Source: UBA1757 sp045627385 (lineage in GTDB: Bacteria; Bacteroidota; Bacteroidia; Bacteroidales; UBA1402). Taken from it: DNA of 64,000 nt. The notes beneath the pieces were generated by a model. The model saw only the letters and a list, made by a program, of their open reading frames with translations. It did not search any database and had not been told where the DNA came from. Location of the stretch: positions 1-64,000 of the forward strand of contig JAZQNO010000025.1 of assembly GCA_045627385.1 (NCBI GenBank), written 5' to 3'. Below are positions 49,801-58,583 of the stretch, in pieces (positions within the stretch are counted from its first letter, which is position 1; each line of letters opens with the position of its first letter). The translations under genes and the position numbers were made by a program.

Positions 49801-50009
49801 TGAAGAACATCTCGTTGTCTTACCAACTGCCCGCCAAGATCGTCCGCAAGCTCGACCTGAGCAGCATCCAGCTGAATGCCGGCATCGAGAACGCTCTCAC
49901 TCTGACTGCCCGTCAGGGTCTGAACCCGCAGTACGGCTTCAGCGGTGGCGATGACAACACCTACACCACGGCCCGCATCTTCTCCGTTGGCGCAACTGTG
50001 AAATTCTAA
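46821..50009 (+). CDS. SusC-family TonB-linked outer membrane protein
   Basis: 1062 residues. Start ATG 46821 gives the signal peptide MRRKRMFLLTCLLAMTSLVFAQ; the open frame upstream is leader. A carboxypeptidase-like domain comes first (ITGTVVSADDGQAVIGAYVM), then the SusC TonB-box region NLDEIVMVAYGTAKRQSLTG, the plug (RIRGFASINGSNAPLYVLDG, VLKDASSAALYGNRAANGV) and a large barrel ending ARIFSVGATVKF. SusC proteins pull oligosaccharides through the outer membrane together with SusD. The glycan is unknown; the position next to the pectin operon suggests, but does not prove, a pectic oligosaccharide. There is no anti-sigma-linked STN domain, and no sigma/anti-sigma or hybrid two-component regulator is present in the window. 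Confidence 0.94.
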   Translation: MRRKRMFLLTCLLAMTSLVFAQSQKITGTVVSADDGQAVIGAYVMIAGTSQGTVTDVDGQFSLNAAPGTNLQVSFMGMETVQVAASNGMKVTLQPSTKNLDEIVMVAYGTAKRQSLTGSVASVNTETLEKIVSTSVTGALEGAAPGVQVNNTYGEPGTDPTIRIRGFASINGSNAPLYVLDGVPYDGNISDLNSSDIESISVLKDASSAALYGNRAANGVVLISTKKAKMNVKPVVALMTNQGGYTRGIKEYERLAADPWMELQWTGLKNYAMTLPSLSMDAASAASYATAHLVSDVLQNNIYDAADDALFDANGKLTAKMLPGYDDLDWEEALERVGRRQEYTASYTASSELYNVYASVGYLNEEGYVINTNFERYSGRVNTTFTPTKWFKGGVNLGVSQQNQNYNSNANGTYFANPFYFTRYTSPIFPVYLHNADGTYIYDADGNKQFDTTSPYLGNRHIVFERLTDVENNSRLTLDATAFATITLPANIQLTVKGNKYLKTLHYSEYNNPEIGDGAANNGRFTDANYHYETINFQQQLYWEKDFEDHHIDVLAAHESYSYDMIYSRTMNTNMALGGIYTMGNFTSPSSQSGAADADASESYLGRIRYNMAEKYFFDASFRRDGSSRFHKDNRWGDFYSFGAAWDIAKEDFMADVDWTDYLKLRASYGEVGNNYNDLYAYQALYELDKNGGSGALYKQALSATELQWETTKTIDVALEGRFFNRLNASIGYFDKISDGLIFAVKLPASAGAYIWGDSGSYNLEQLANIGCVANRGLEIAADVDLVKTRNFKWNLGADATIMKNVIETLPDHEDIVNGSIRRLTEGRSIYEFYTYHFEGVDQLTGNSLYTIDPAKADAAAQAGNLVNINGKAYTDKTDFAIKGWNGSALPKAYGSIHTDFTYKGLSLNVLTTYSLGGLVYDSSYQTLMQTSSQSADAQHVDLLNSWTAAPDGMTETSANRIDPNGIPVLNDYLSPYNNATSDRWLTDASYLVLKNISLSYQLPAKIVRKLDLSSIQLNAGIENALTLTARQGLNPQYGFSGGDDNTYTTARIFSVGATVKF

Positions 50010-50040
50010 GATCGGCAAACCACATTAAATGAACATTATT

Positions 50041-51672
50041 ATGAAACATATCAATAAGATTTTTCTGGGAGCCCTGGCAAGTCTGACGATGTTCGCCTGC
50101 TCCGATGATTTTCTTGAGACAAGCCCGACGTCTTCGGTTGCGACCGGTGTCACCTTCTCGACCACCGAAAACGTGAAACTGGCCGTCAACGGTCTGGCTT
50201 ATCTGCTCACCACCCAGCACAGCGCTTACAGCCAGGGTTGCTGCGGTGAGAACTATGTCCGCTCCATCTATCAGGAATATCCTTCTCAGGAATATCGTTA
50301 CAACCGTATGTCTGCCGGTTGGGCCGACGTCATGAACGGCGGTTCTTATTTTTCCGTTTCCACGACACGTTATTCGAGATATGCCTGGAACGTGTATTAT
50401 GAAATCATCTCCGGTGCCAATTCCATCATCTGCAATGTAGATGGCGCAACCGGAAGCGATGCCGAGAAAAAGTTCTATAAGGCTCAGGCGCTGGCCTTCC
50501 GTGCCTACTGTTACGAGAAACTGCTCCAGTACTACAGCGTCCGTTGGAAAGATTCCGACAACGGTGCCGCTGACGGTGTGGTCATGCGTATCGACGAATC
50601 TACCGGCGACCAGGCCGTCTCCAGCATGAAAGCCTGCTACGACCAGATTTACGCCGACCTCGATCAGGCCATCCAGTGCTTCACCGAAAGCGGTCTCGAC
50701 CGTGCTGCCACCGATGTATGGCTTCCCAACCTGGCTACCGCTTATGCCGTCTATGCCCGTGCCGCTCTGGCCCGCGAAGACTATGCCAAGGCTCTGGATA
50801 TGGCCACCAAGGCCCGCGCTGGATTTCCTCTGATGAGCAATGCCGACTACCTCTCCGGTTTCTGCAATCCCACTTCGGAATGGATTTTCGGATGCTATGC
50901 CGGTACTGACGAGAACAACTGGTACTGGACCTTCGGTACCCAGTTTGCCTGCAACGGATACTATTCTCAGAAGACTCACTATGTTCCCTGCATCGAAAAG
51001 GAACTCACCGACCGCATGCCGACTGCCGACATCCGTATGTCGCAGTTCATCACCGTGGACAAGTTCTCCACTCCTTATGTGCCCGATGGCTCACAGGTTG
51101 AACAAACCTATGGTGACATTAAGGATCCCACTTGGAATGCCGAAGCTGTGGCTTATGTAGCCGCCTATCAGAGCACCAATGTGCCTAGCCTCGCTGCCAC
51201 GCTGCCTGCATACACCTATGTCGATGATGGCGGTATGCCTGTCATCAGCCTGGGCGCTCAGCTCAAGTTCTGGGTGTTCGATCTGCCCGGTGTCTCCTAC
51301 ATCTGCAACATCCGTTCTTCCGAAATGGTGCTCATCCAGGCTGAAGCCAGCTATTTCCTCGGTGAGGAAACCGACGCCCAGAACTATCTGGTCGAGCTGA
51401 ACGCCACTTCCGGACGTAACGCCGCCTACACCTGCTCCAAGACCGGTACCGCTCTGTTCGACGAAATCCGTGATTACCGCGAACTCGAACTCTGGGGCGA
51501 AGGCTTCAACTGGTTCGATATGAAGCGCTGGAAACTGGATATCGTCCGCAAGAGCTTTGCCGAGGGTGGCAACAGCCACGCTGCCACGGCTACGACCGTC
51601 GGTGCCACTTCTTACGATTGGAAATGGGCTATCCCCGACATCGAGTACGAATACAACGGCGCCATCAAATAA
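50041..51672 (+). CDS. SusD-family outer membrane lipoprotein
   Basis: 543 residues. Signal peptide with lipobox: MKHINKIFLGALASLTMFAC, with Cys20 followed by SDDFLE, an acidic export signal. An in-frame ATG at 50029 would add four residues. SusD features are ETSPTSSVATGVTFS after the lipid anchor, KKFYKAQALAFRAYCYEKLLQ (TPR-like helices), and a C-terminal IRSSEMVLIQAEASYFLGE and IRDYRELELWGEGFNWFDMK, which are the family RagB/SusD signatures. It sits on the SusC barrel as the lid that binds glycan. Starts 31 bases after the susC stop. Confidence 0.93.
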   Translation: MKHINKIFLGALASLTMFACSDDFLETSPTSSVATGVTFSTTENVKLAVNGLAYLLTTQHSAYSQGCCGENYVRSIYQEYPSQEYRYNRMSAGWADVMNGGSYFSVSTTRYSRYAWNVYYEIISGANSIICNVDGATGSDAEKKFYKAQALAFRAYCYEKLLQYYSVRWKDSDNGAADGVVMRIDESTGDQAVSSMKACYDQIYADLDQAIQCFTESGLDRAATDVWLPNLATAYAVYARAALAREDYAKALDMATKARAGFPLMSNADYLSGFCNPTSEWIFGCYAGTDENNWYWTFGTQFACNGYYSQKTHYVPCIEKELTDRMPTADIRMSQFITVDKFSTPYVPDGSQVEQTYGDIKDPTWNAEAVAYVAAYQSTNVPSLAATLPAYTYVDDGGMPVISLGAQLKFWVFDLPGVSYICNIRSSEMVLIQAEASYFLGEETDAQNYLVELNATSGRNAAYTCSKTGTALFDEIRDYRELELWGEGFNWFDMKRWKLDIVRKSFAEGGNSHAATATTVGATSYDWKWAIPDIEYEYNGAIK

Positions 51673-51696
51673 TGTAGAACAAACCGAATAATTCAG

Positions 51697-52566
51697 ATGA
51701 TTATGAAAAAAATACAATTCAGTCTTATGGCCCTGGCCGCTGTCGCAATGGGATTTGTGGCATGCGATACCAAGGAATGGACCCTCCCCGAAGGTGAGGA
51801 GACCGAACCTGAAGTGGTTTACGCCGGCATCACGCTGAGCATTCCCGAAGTGTCCGACATCAGTGTGGGAAGCGCCTCTTTCGCATCTGTCATCACCGGT
51901 ACCTATACCGATAATGATTCTGTCAGCGCCTGCTTCGAATACGCCTATTCTCAGGATATGACCGCTGCCATCGAAGTGCCCGCCGAAATCATCGACGATA
52001 CGCTTATGTATGCCGACTGCTCGACTCTCTACAAGAAGAACGTCTATTATGTAAGAGCCAAGTTCGTCCACAAGAACGGCGAAGTTGCCAAGAGCGAAGT
52101 GGCTACTTTTACCACACTCGAGCCGCAGCCTATCACCCGCGAGAACCTCGACGGTGCCGTTTATAAGGCAAAAGGTGTGGCCGACTACTGGGGTGACGTT
52201 TTTGATTTCGCCATTACCCTCCGTATGGGTGAAGGCGACACCGTTTATGTCTGTGACTGCGATCCTTATTTCGTTAGAAGCGGTTGGGTTTGGAAGAATG
52301 GTGTCAACTATATGACCGGCATCCTGACTATCTCTGACGATCAGAAGTCTGCTACTATCGCCGTTGAAAACTATCAGATGCTTGGCAGTGGCGATTTTAT
52401 GTACATCTTGATGGATGACGAAATGGAAGACCTTACAGAACCCGTCATAGAACTGAGCAGCATGGCATACACCATGACTCTCAATTTCGGCTTGTTCGGC
52501 GTATACACCGAAGAAGGCGGCGGTTGGTACGAACTCTTCGAGGGTCCGCTGGAACTTGCCAGATAA
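51697..52566 (+). CDS. Surface lipoprotein following SusD, FN3-like, unknown glycan-binding candidate
   Basis: 289 residues. Signal and lipobox MIMKKIQFSLMALAAVAMGFVACDTKEW, with the lipid Cys at residue 23. After a short acidic linker comes a fibronectin-III-like domain of about 90 residues (ITLSIPEVSDISVGSASFAS ... YYVRAKFVHKNGEVAKSEVA). A second beta domain of unknown type follows, with GDTVYVCDCDPYFVRSGWVW and an FGLFGVYTEEGGG tail. Third genes after susCD often encode surface glycan-binding proteins; this fits by position and lipid anchor, but no binding domain is recognised. A strong terminator follows, so it ends the operon. Confidence 0.72.
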   Translation: MIMKKIQFSLMALAAVAMGFVACDTKEWTLPEGEETEPEVVYAGITLSIPEVSDISVGSASFASVITGTYTDNDSVSACFEYAYSQDMTAAIEVPAEIIDDTLMYADCSTLYKKNVYYVRAKFVHKNGEVAKSEVATFTTLEPQPITRENLDGAVYKAKGVADYWGDVFDFAITLRMGEGDTVYVCDCDPYFVRSGWVWKNGVNYMTGILTISDDQKSATIAVENYQMLGSGDFMYILMDDEMEDLTEPVIELSSMAYTMTLNFGLFGVYTEEGGGWYELFEGPLELAR

Positions 52567-52590
52567 GGATACTTTCCTTCATTCATAGGA

Positions 52591-52623
52591 AGAAGGGCGG
52601 CTTCGGCTGCCCTTCTTTTTTTT
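52591..52623 (+). terminator. Intrinsic terminator after the SusCD operon
   Basis: Arms AGAAGGGCGGC (52591-52601) and GCTGCCCTTCT (52606-52616) with loop TTCG and one G-U pair, then a T-run to 52623. Confidence 0.88.
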
Positions 52624-52633
52624 GTGTTTTGGG

Positions 52634-52664
52634 TTGCAGGGCTTGGGGCAATCGTGTATCTTTG
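52634..52664 (+). promoter_or_regulatory. Promoter of the M6-type protease gene
   Basis: TTG (52634-52636), 20 bases, TATCTTTG (52657-52664). The ATG follows 20 bases downstream. Confidence 0.68.
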
Positions 52665-52684
52665 TAAGATATATATTCATTCAG

Positions 52685-55600
52685 ATGACTCATCAGAAAC
52701 ATCTTTTCAACTTCGTTGTTCTTTTGGCCATTCTGGTTCTGTGTCTGCTGCCTTTTACGCCTGTCAGAGCTGTTGTGGCCTATCCCCAACCGATCCGTGT
52801 CACACAACCCGACGGCAGTGTCATCACCATTCGGCGTCACGGTGACGAACATTTCCATTTCACGACAGACGCTGCCGGCTATCTGGTCGGTCAGCGCGAA
52901 GACGGCACCTATTGCTACGGCCGCTATGACCGGAACAATCACTTTGAATTGTCCGAGCGCGTGGTCGGCAAATCGTCCAAAGGTCTGGCAAAGTCATCAT
53001 CCATTCCTCAAGCGCAAGTCAGCCGTGCTGTCGCTCAGCGGGCTTCACTGTCCGCCTCTGCGGACGGGCTTAGCAGAACCGTTGCCCATCCAGTGCGCCA
53101 ACTGGTGCTGCTGGTCGCTTTTTCCGACTGCGATTTCGTCACGGAAGACCCCTATCAGGCATTTTTCGATATGCTCAATGAGGAGGGCTACAGCAGCAAC
53201 AACGGTACCGGCTCGGTCAAAGATTACTACAAGGACAATTCCATGGGACGGTATGTGCCCGAATTTGTGGTTTTCGGCCCGGTCACGCTACCCAATGCGA
53301 TGAAGTCGTATGGCGAAAACGACAAACAAGGCAACGATGTGAATCCTCAGAAAATGGCTATAGACGCCGTTCGTACAGCGTACGGTAAGGGGTTGAACAT
53401 CAGTCAGTTCGATGCCGATGAAGATGGAGAGCTCGACAATGTGTTCATCTATTATGCCGGATACAACGAGGCCGAAGGCGGAGCGGAGAACACCATCTGG
53501 CCGCATTCGTCGTCAATGTCCTATACCGGAGAGAGCGTGGCCGGTCTCAAACTCGGCAGTTACGCCTGCTCCAGCGAATTGCGAGGCGCCAACGGCAAGG
53601 TGATGGCCTCCATCGGCACTTTCTGCCATGAATTCGGCCACACACTCGGTCTGCAGGATGTGTATGACGTGGATTACAGTGAAAACGGTGGCGAAACCGC
53701 CACTTTGGGCAGTTTGTCTCTGATGTGCAGTGGCAACTACAATAATTCCGGACGCACCCCACCATATCTCACATCGGAAGAACGCAACATGCTCGGCTGG
53801 CTGGAGTTCAAAGAGTTCGAGCTCGGTACGGAAGTGCAGTTGCGTCCCATTTACGACAACGAGGCCTATGTATGCCAGACTCAGAACAAAGGCGAATACT
53901 ATTTGTTTGAAAACCGGCAGAAGACGGGTTGGGATTCATACATCAACGGCCAAGGCATGGTCGTCTACCATGTCGACAAGTCGGGCAATATGATTGACGG
54001 CGTTTCTGCCGCTGCCAAATGGCAGACCAACAAAATCAACACCCATCCCTCGCATCCCTGTTTCGATGTGCTGTGGGTGGATGCATCCGGCAAGACGCGT
54101 TATCCTTATTTCCCCGGTCTTGACCGCTCACACACGACTTTGACGTCGAAGACATATCCGGCCCTAAAGACCTGGGGCAATCTTCCCTTGGGAATCGCTC
54201 TTTCGGACATCGCCATAAAGGATGACATGGTCAGTTTCAAGGTGGATGCCGAAAATGTGGATGTCTATCTGGTCGGTTATGTCAAGAACCGTGAGAACAA
54301 TCTGTTGCCCAACTCTGTGGTGACGCTGATTCCGGTTCCGGAAGTGAAGGAGTTGCCGCAGCGCAAGGCTGGCGGTTTCAGCCGACTGTACGATGTCCGT
54401 CACAGCATGCAGTCGTCTGAAACGCGTATCTGCACGACACCGGCTTCCGGATTGTACCGCTTCGACGACCTCCAGCCCGGAAAATATCTGTTACGCTGTC
54501 AGGCCGAAGGCTATGTCGCCCACGAGGAAGAAATCACCATTGCCGACCAATGTGTCGAACATGATATTATCATGCTGAAACGTGGCGAGGACAACTACTT
54601 GGGCTCACTCACTTGGAGCCAAAGCGGACCGATGATGCAGATTGGCATGCCAAGCGGCAGTTTTGCTGTCGGCGCCAAATGGACGGCCGCCGAACTGAGC
54701 GATTATGTGGGCTGTTATCCCAGCGAGGTGAGCATCAACATTTCGCAGGCCTTGTCGGCTATGACGGCCAAACTGTATCACAACAGCCGTCTGGTTTCCT
54801 CCAAACGGGTGGCTTCGCCGTCGACGGGCAGCATCACGGTGAAAATGGACAATGACACGCTTCCGCTGGCGTCCGGTACGGACATCTTGCTGGAGTTTGT
54901 GTTCGATGACGGTGCATACGTGGGCATGGATGGAGGTCCGGCTGTGGTGGGCAAGGGCGACCTTGTGCGTGAAGGTGACGGCAGATGGGAAAACCTGTCT
55001 GAAGGCAGTGATTTCAATGCAAACTGGGTCATCGGCATAGAATGGTACAGACCGGAAAATCTGATTCCGGTCGAGTCTTTCTCGCTGCAGACCCGCCAAC
55101 TCGATTTGAGAGTGGGTGAGAAGGAGTATGTCTTTGCCGATGTTGTGCCTATCAACGCTACGTATGGTTCTGTCACCTGGACTTCTTCGGACCGAACGGT
55201 GGCCACAGTGAGCGGTACGGGTCTGGTGACGGCCAACAGAGCGGGTAAAACCACCCTTTATGCCACCTGCGACAACGGCACCCGGACAGATTCCTGTCTG
55301 GTGACTGTGTGGCCGACTCTGTCGTCTGCAGTGGTGCCTTATGTGGCTGAACACGTGGCGCACATCAAATGGCCCGGAGTGATGGCCGGCCAGTTCGTAC
55401 TGTCTGTGATGACAACAGATTCCACGGAAGTCTATCGTTATAAAGGGAAGGAACCATCCGTCACATTCGACGGTCTGAAAAGCAAGACCAGATACATGGT
55501 TGTACTTTCGTCATATGAGACCGACGGGCTGCTGGCTGATGCCGAGGCCGATGAGGAAACCCATTTTGAGATTCAGACGCAGTCGTCCGACATCAGTATG

Positions 55601-55825
55601 CTGGCGCTCAATGTGAATTTGTCTACCTACAAGTCCGATTCCATCATCCTGCTGGATGTGCTGAATCTGAACGAACAGGCCGATGTGGTCTGGATGTGGG
55701 ACGGAAAACCTCTCGAGGGCCTGCTGCTGCATCGTGAAGACAGCGACGTGCACTGGTTGGAGGCGCGTGTAACCCGTCCGCAGAAGGGAACCGAAATCAT
55801 CAGACGTAAAATCTTCATTAAATAA
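52685..55825 (+). CDS. Secreted M6-type metalloprotease with Big_2-like domain
   Basis: 1046 residues. Signal segment MTHQKHLFNFVVLLAILVLCLLPFTPVRA. An N-terminal region (YPQPIRVTQPDGSVITIRRH, DAAGYLVGQREDGTYCYG) typical of Bacteroidota M6 proteins precedes the catalytic part with HEFGHTLGLQDVYD (His315, Glu316, His319) and LSLMCSGNYNN as the Met-turn-like loop. Later there are beta domains, a carboxypeptidase-regulatory-like stretch (LYRFDDLQPGKYLLRCQAEG), a bacterial Ig-like domain of Big_2 type (VTWTSSDRTVATVSGTGLVT) and a C-terminal domain. It should cut proteins outside the cell. It has its own promoter, and a small lipoprotein gene follows after four bases. Confidence 0.85.
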   Translation: MTHQKHLFNFVVLLAILVLCLLPFTPVRAVVAYPQPIRVTQPDGSVITIRRHGDEHFHFTTDAAGYLVGQREDGTYCYGRYDRNNHFELSERVVGKSSKGLAKSSSIPQAQVSRAVAQRASLSASADGLSRTVAHPVRQLVLLVAFSDCDFVTEDPYQAFFDMLNEEGYSSNNGTGSVKDYYKDNSMGRYVPEFVVFGPVTLPNAMKSYGENDKQGNDVNPQKMAIDAVRTAYGKGLNISQFDADEDGELDNVFIYYAGYNEAEGGAENTIWPHSSSMSYTGESVAGLKLGSYACSSELRGANGKVMASIGTFCHEFGHTLGLQDVYDVDYSENGGETATLGSLSLMCSGNYNNSGRTPPYLTSEERNMLGWLEFKEFELGTEVQLRPIYDNEAYVCQTQNKGEYYLFENRQKTGWDSYINGQGMVVYHVDKSGNMIDGVSAAAKWQTNKINTHPSHPCFDVLWVDASGKTRYPYFPGLDRSHTTLTSKTYPALKTWGNLPLGIALSDIAIKDDMVSFKVDAENVDVYLVGYVKNRENNLLPNSVVTLIPVPEVKELPQRKAGGFSRLYDVRHSMQSSETRICTTPASGLYRFDDLQPGKYLLRCQAEGYVAHEEEITIADQCVEHDIIMLKRGEDNYLGSLTWSQSGPMMQIGMPSGSFAVGAKWTAAELSDYVGCYPSEVSINISQALSAMTAKLYHNSRLVSSKRVASPSTGSITVKMDNDTLPLASGTDILLEFVFDDGAYVGMDGGPAVVGKGDLVREGDGRWENLSEGSDFNANWVIGIEWYRPENLIPVESFSLQTRQLDLRVGEKEYVFADVVPINATYGSVTWTSSDRTVATVSGTGLVTANRAGKTTLYATCDNGTRTDSCLVTVWPTLSSAVVPYVAEHVAHIKWPGVMAGQFVLSVMTTDSTEVYRYKGKEPSVTFDGLKSKTRYMVVLSSYETDGLLADAEADEETHFEIQTQSSDISMLALNVNLSTYKSDSIILLDVLNLNEQADVVWMWDGKPLEGLLLHREDSDVHWLEARVTRPQKGTEIIRRKIFIK

Positions 55826-55829
55826 GGTA

Positions 55830-56252
55830 ATGAAAACAGTCAGATATATATTGGCTTTGGCATTGCTGGCCATGTTCAGTCTTTCCTGCAAGGAAAAGGA
55901 AGATCCCGCCGTCACGGCGGCGAAGGAATATCTGTCGGCCAAGCAGTATCCCGGTGTGTACAGCGAGCAGGGAACGGAGTTTTTCTACAGCGAGGCCGAC
56001 CATCAGCTGGCTTGGAATCCGAGCCTGCAGCTGACGCGCATCCAGACCGACAACATGTCGAAGGTCCTGCAGCTGACCGTTGTCGGGGAAATGTCCGATG
56101 GGGCCAAAGTCGAACTGAAGACTTATTCAAAGAATGTGTCCGGCTTGGAGTCGTCGTATGAAGTGAAGGTGCTGAAAACCGATCCGGAGCAACAGCTGGC
56201 TTGGCTGTTCAATCAGACCTCTTTGCTGGGATTCGTAGTCTGTTATCAGTAA
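55830..56252 (+). CDS. Small lipoprotein of unknown function
   Basis: 140 residues. Signal with lipobox MKTVRYILALALLAMFSLSC, lipid Cys20 followed by KEKEDP. The mature part has about 120 residues with TAAKEYLSAKQYPGVYSEQG and a beta-rich second half (VLQLTVVGEMSDGAKVELKT). I do not recognise a family. It sits four bases after the protease gene and 11 bases before the PBP4 gene, so it is probably co-transcribed with them. Confidence 0.7.
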   Translation: MKTVRYILALALLAMFSLSCKEKEDPAVTAAKEYLSAKQYPGVYSEQGTEFFYSEADHQLAWNPSLQLTRIQTDNMSKVLQLTVVGEMSDGAKVELKTYSKNVSGLESSYEVKVLKTDPEQQLAWLFNQTSLLGFVVCYQ

Positions 56253-56263
56253 TTCGTCCGTTC

Positions 56264-57763
56264 ATGCCCACCGCCGTCAGACACTTGATAGTTCTGCTCT
56301 GTGTATGGCTGTCGGCTGCACAGGGCTTTTCCGTGTCGGCCGGTGTCTATCCCGGTGTTTCTGCCGGTACGGACTGTTCGAAACTGGAGTCGGCTGCCGA
56401 TTCGGTTTTCGCACAGCCGCGCTATCGCAGGGCGTCTTATTCCTTTGTCATTTATGATGAAACGGTCGATCGGACAGTCCTCTCCGTACATCCCGACTTG
56501 GCTCTGACCCAGGCTTCGGTGACCAAACTGCTTACCACGGCCGCCGTGTTGGACAAATTGGGTGCGGATGCGGTCTTCGAAACCGGATTGGCCATTGACG
56601 CTCCTGTTGAAAATTTCTGTCTGAAAGGCAACCTTTGGGTGGTGGCCGGCGGTGACCCTTCCCTTGGATCCGAATATGTGTCCGGGGTCGGCAGGTCTTT
56701 CCTGAATATATGGGTCCAAAAGGTCAAATCGATGGGAATCAGGAAAATAGACGGCCGTGTCTGTCTCGACGGTGGCTTGTATGATGAGCCTCTTTCTTCG
56801 CATTGGCTTTGGGAGGACATTGGCAATTACTATGCGGCCGGCATTTACGATGTGGCTGTTTTTGACAATATGTACCGAGTCAGTCTCAAGGCGGGTCCTC
56901 ATGGGGCGGAAGTGATAGGTACTGAACCGGAAATGCCGGGCTTAGCCTTTGACAATCGTGTCCGGCTGGATAACCGTCTGAAAGACAGCGTCAATATCTA
57001 TGGGCAGGACCGTCAGTGGGTCCAGCAGTTGGTAGGAAGCATACCGAGTGCAATTTCAGCGCCGGCCAGTGTGGTGAAAGGTGCCATTCCCGATCCTGAA
57101 CGCTATTTGCTCTATCTGCTTGCCTCTCAGTTGCAACAGGCCGGCATCGAACTGGCCGGACCTTCGCCCGAGGAATATCTGAGCCTGCCGCTCCGGCCCG
57201 ACGGTGTCGAGCACTGTGAGGGCAGGGTGGTGTCGGTTTATCCTTCGCCGCCGATGTCACAGTTGGTGCGCGTCACGAATGTGCGCAGCAACAATACATA
57301 CGCCGAGTATCTTTTGCGCAGGTTGGCGTGGCCGACCGGAGGGAGGCCACAGGCTGTGTCGCAAGAGGACGGTCTCGAAGCGCTCTCCCGGCACTGGCAG
57401 TCGAAAGGTTTCGACACGAACGATTGGTTGCTGGCCGACGGATGCGGGCTTTCGCCTCAGACGGCCTTTCCGGCCGCCGCGCTCGTTCCCGTGTTGTTGT
57501 ATATGGACCGTCAGTCTGCGGCTGGAAAGGCCTTCGTCAACTCGCTGCCCATAGCCGGAAAGGAAGGAACGGTCGCCGGTTTCTGCCGCAGTCTGCCCGG
57601 TGTTTTCCGGGTCAAGAGCGGATCGATGAGCGGCGTACGATCGTATGCCGGTTATTACGATTGGCAAGGTCACCGCTATGTGGTTTCGGTCTGCATCAAC
57701 CGCGCCGATGCTGCTTCGGCAGAACTGATGAAAGATGTGGAAACAATTATGAAACAATTATAA
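56264..57763 (+). CDS. dacB: D-alanyl-D-alanine carboxypeptidase/endopeptidase, PBP4 type (S13)
   Basis: 499 residues. Start ATG 56264 follows the lipoprotein gene; the longer frame would overlap it. A hydrophobic signal segment is seen (AVRHLIVLLCVWLSAAQGFSV). The three active-site motifs are present: S85-V-T-K88 in TQASVTKLLTTAA, S342-N-N in VRSNNTYAEYLLRRL and K451-S-G in FRVKSGSMSGVRSYAGYY. The large S13 insertion domain after SVTK holds LWVVAGGDPSLGSEYV. It trims or opens peptidoglycan cross-links in the periplasm. Confidence 0.92.
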   Translation: MPTAVRHLIVLLCVWLSAAQGFSVSAGVYPGVSAGTDCSKLESAADSVFAQPRYRRASYSFVIYDETVDRTVLSVHPDLALTQASVTKLLTTAAVLDKLGADAVFETGLAIDAPVENFCLKGNLWVVAGGDPSLGSEYVSGVGRSFLNIWVQKVKSMGIRKIDGRVCLDGGLYDEPLSSHWLWEDIGNYYAAGIYDVAVFDNMYRVSLKAGPHGAEVIGTEPEMPGLAFDNRVRLDNRLKDSVNIYGQDRQWVQQLVGSIPSAISAPASVVKGAIPDPERYLLYLLASQLQQAGIELAGPSPEEYLSLPLRPDGVEHCEGRVVSVYPSPPMSQLVRVTNVRSNNTYAEYLLRRLAWPTGGRPQAVSQEDGLEALSRHWQSKGFDTNDWLLADGCGLSPQTAFPAAALVPVLLYMDRQSAAGKAFVNSLPIAGKEGTVAGFCRSLPGVFRVKSGSMSGVRSYAGYYDWQGHRYVVSVCINRADAASAELMKDVETIMKQL

Positions 57764-57764
57764 G

Positions 57765-58559
57765 ATGGATAAGAAACTGGACAACCCCTCCCTGGGGGAT
57801 ATGCTGAACTCATTGAGAGAACTGTCGATGGATCTTCTGCGTCTGCAGGAACGGGTAGACTCTCTTCGTCTTGGCCTGACGGATTACATGCTTTCGGCCG
57901 TCTCTGCCGAGGATGTCTTGAAGCCGGAACCACAGCTAGAGCCGGCTGTCGTCGTGCTAGAGCCGGAACAGGAACTGGAGATCGTCGTGACTGAGATGGA
58001 ACCGGAAATGGGGTCGGAAACCATTGAACCTGAGGCTGTTGAACCCGAGGTCGTTGAAACGGAGGTTGTTGGACCCGAACCGGAATCCGAAGTCCTGGAA
58101 CCGGAGACCCTTGAACCCGAGCCGGATGCGGAGATGCTTGAGCCAGATGCGGTGGAAACCGAAGCCGTCTCGGAAACCCCGGAACCGCTTGCGGAAATCC
58201 TCGAGCCCGAACAGGAGCCCGAGCCGGAACCTGAGTCTGAGCCGGAACCTGGCCCAGAGGAGCCCCTTACTTTGGGCGACCGTTACAAACGGGAGAGGGC
58301 GGAGAAACCCCTGTGCGAGACAATCGAAATCCATCATTCGGCCGACATGTCACAGTCGATGAGCCTCAACGACCGCTTCCTCTATCAGCGCGAACTCTTC
58401 GGCGGAGATGCCGCCCGTTTCTACGAAGTGATGGCCGCCATCGACACCTTCTGCACCTACGAAGAAGCCGCCGATTATGTGAGGTCCGCCGAAGACTGGG
58501 ACGAAGAATCCTCCGCCGCCCAGGATTTCCTCGACATGCTGCAGCGCCATTTTTCCTGA
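57765..58559 (+). CDS. Acidic protein with Glu-Pro-rich repeat region, unknown function
   Basis: 264 residues. The first 45 residues are helical and amphipathic (NSLRELSMDLLRLQERVDSL), possibly coiled coil. Residues about 50-168 are a low-complexity run rich in Glu and Pro (LEPEP, VEPEVVETE, EPEPEPESEPEPGPE). The last 90 residues look folded (SMSLNDRFLYQRELFGG, FYEVMAAIDTFCTYEEAADY). It has no signal peptide. A similar tail, with NDRF and RELF, occurs in uncharacterised Bacteroidota proteins. It starts one base after the PBP4 stop, suggesting coupling; function unknown. Confidence 0.75.
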   Translation: MDKKLDNPSLGDMLNSLRELSMDLLRLQERVDSLRLGLTDYMLSAVSAEDVLKPEPQLEPAVVVLEPEQELEIVVTEMEPEMGSETIEPEAVEPEVVETEVVGPEPESEVLEPETLEPEPDAEMLEPDAVETEAVSETPEPLAEILEPEQEPEPEPESEPEPGPEEPLTLGDRYKRERAEKPLCETIEIHHSADMSQSMSLNDRFLYQRELFGGDAARFYEVMAAIDTFCTYEEAADYVRSAEDWDEESSAAQDFLDMLQRHFS

Positions 58560-58583
58560 CGACCTTTTTCCCGACAACAGGCT

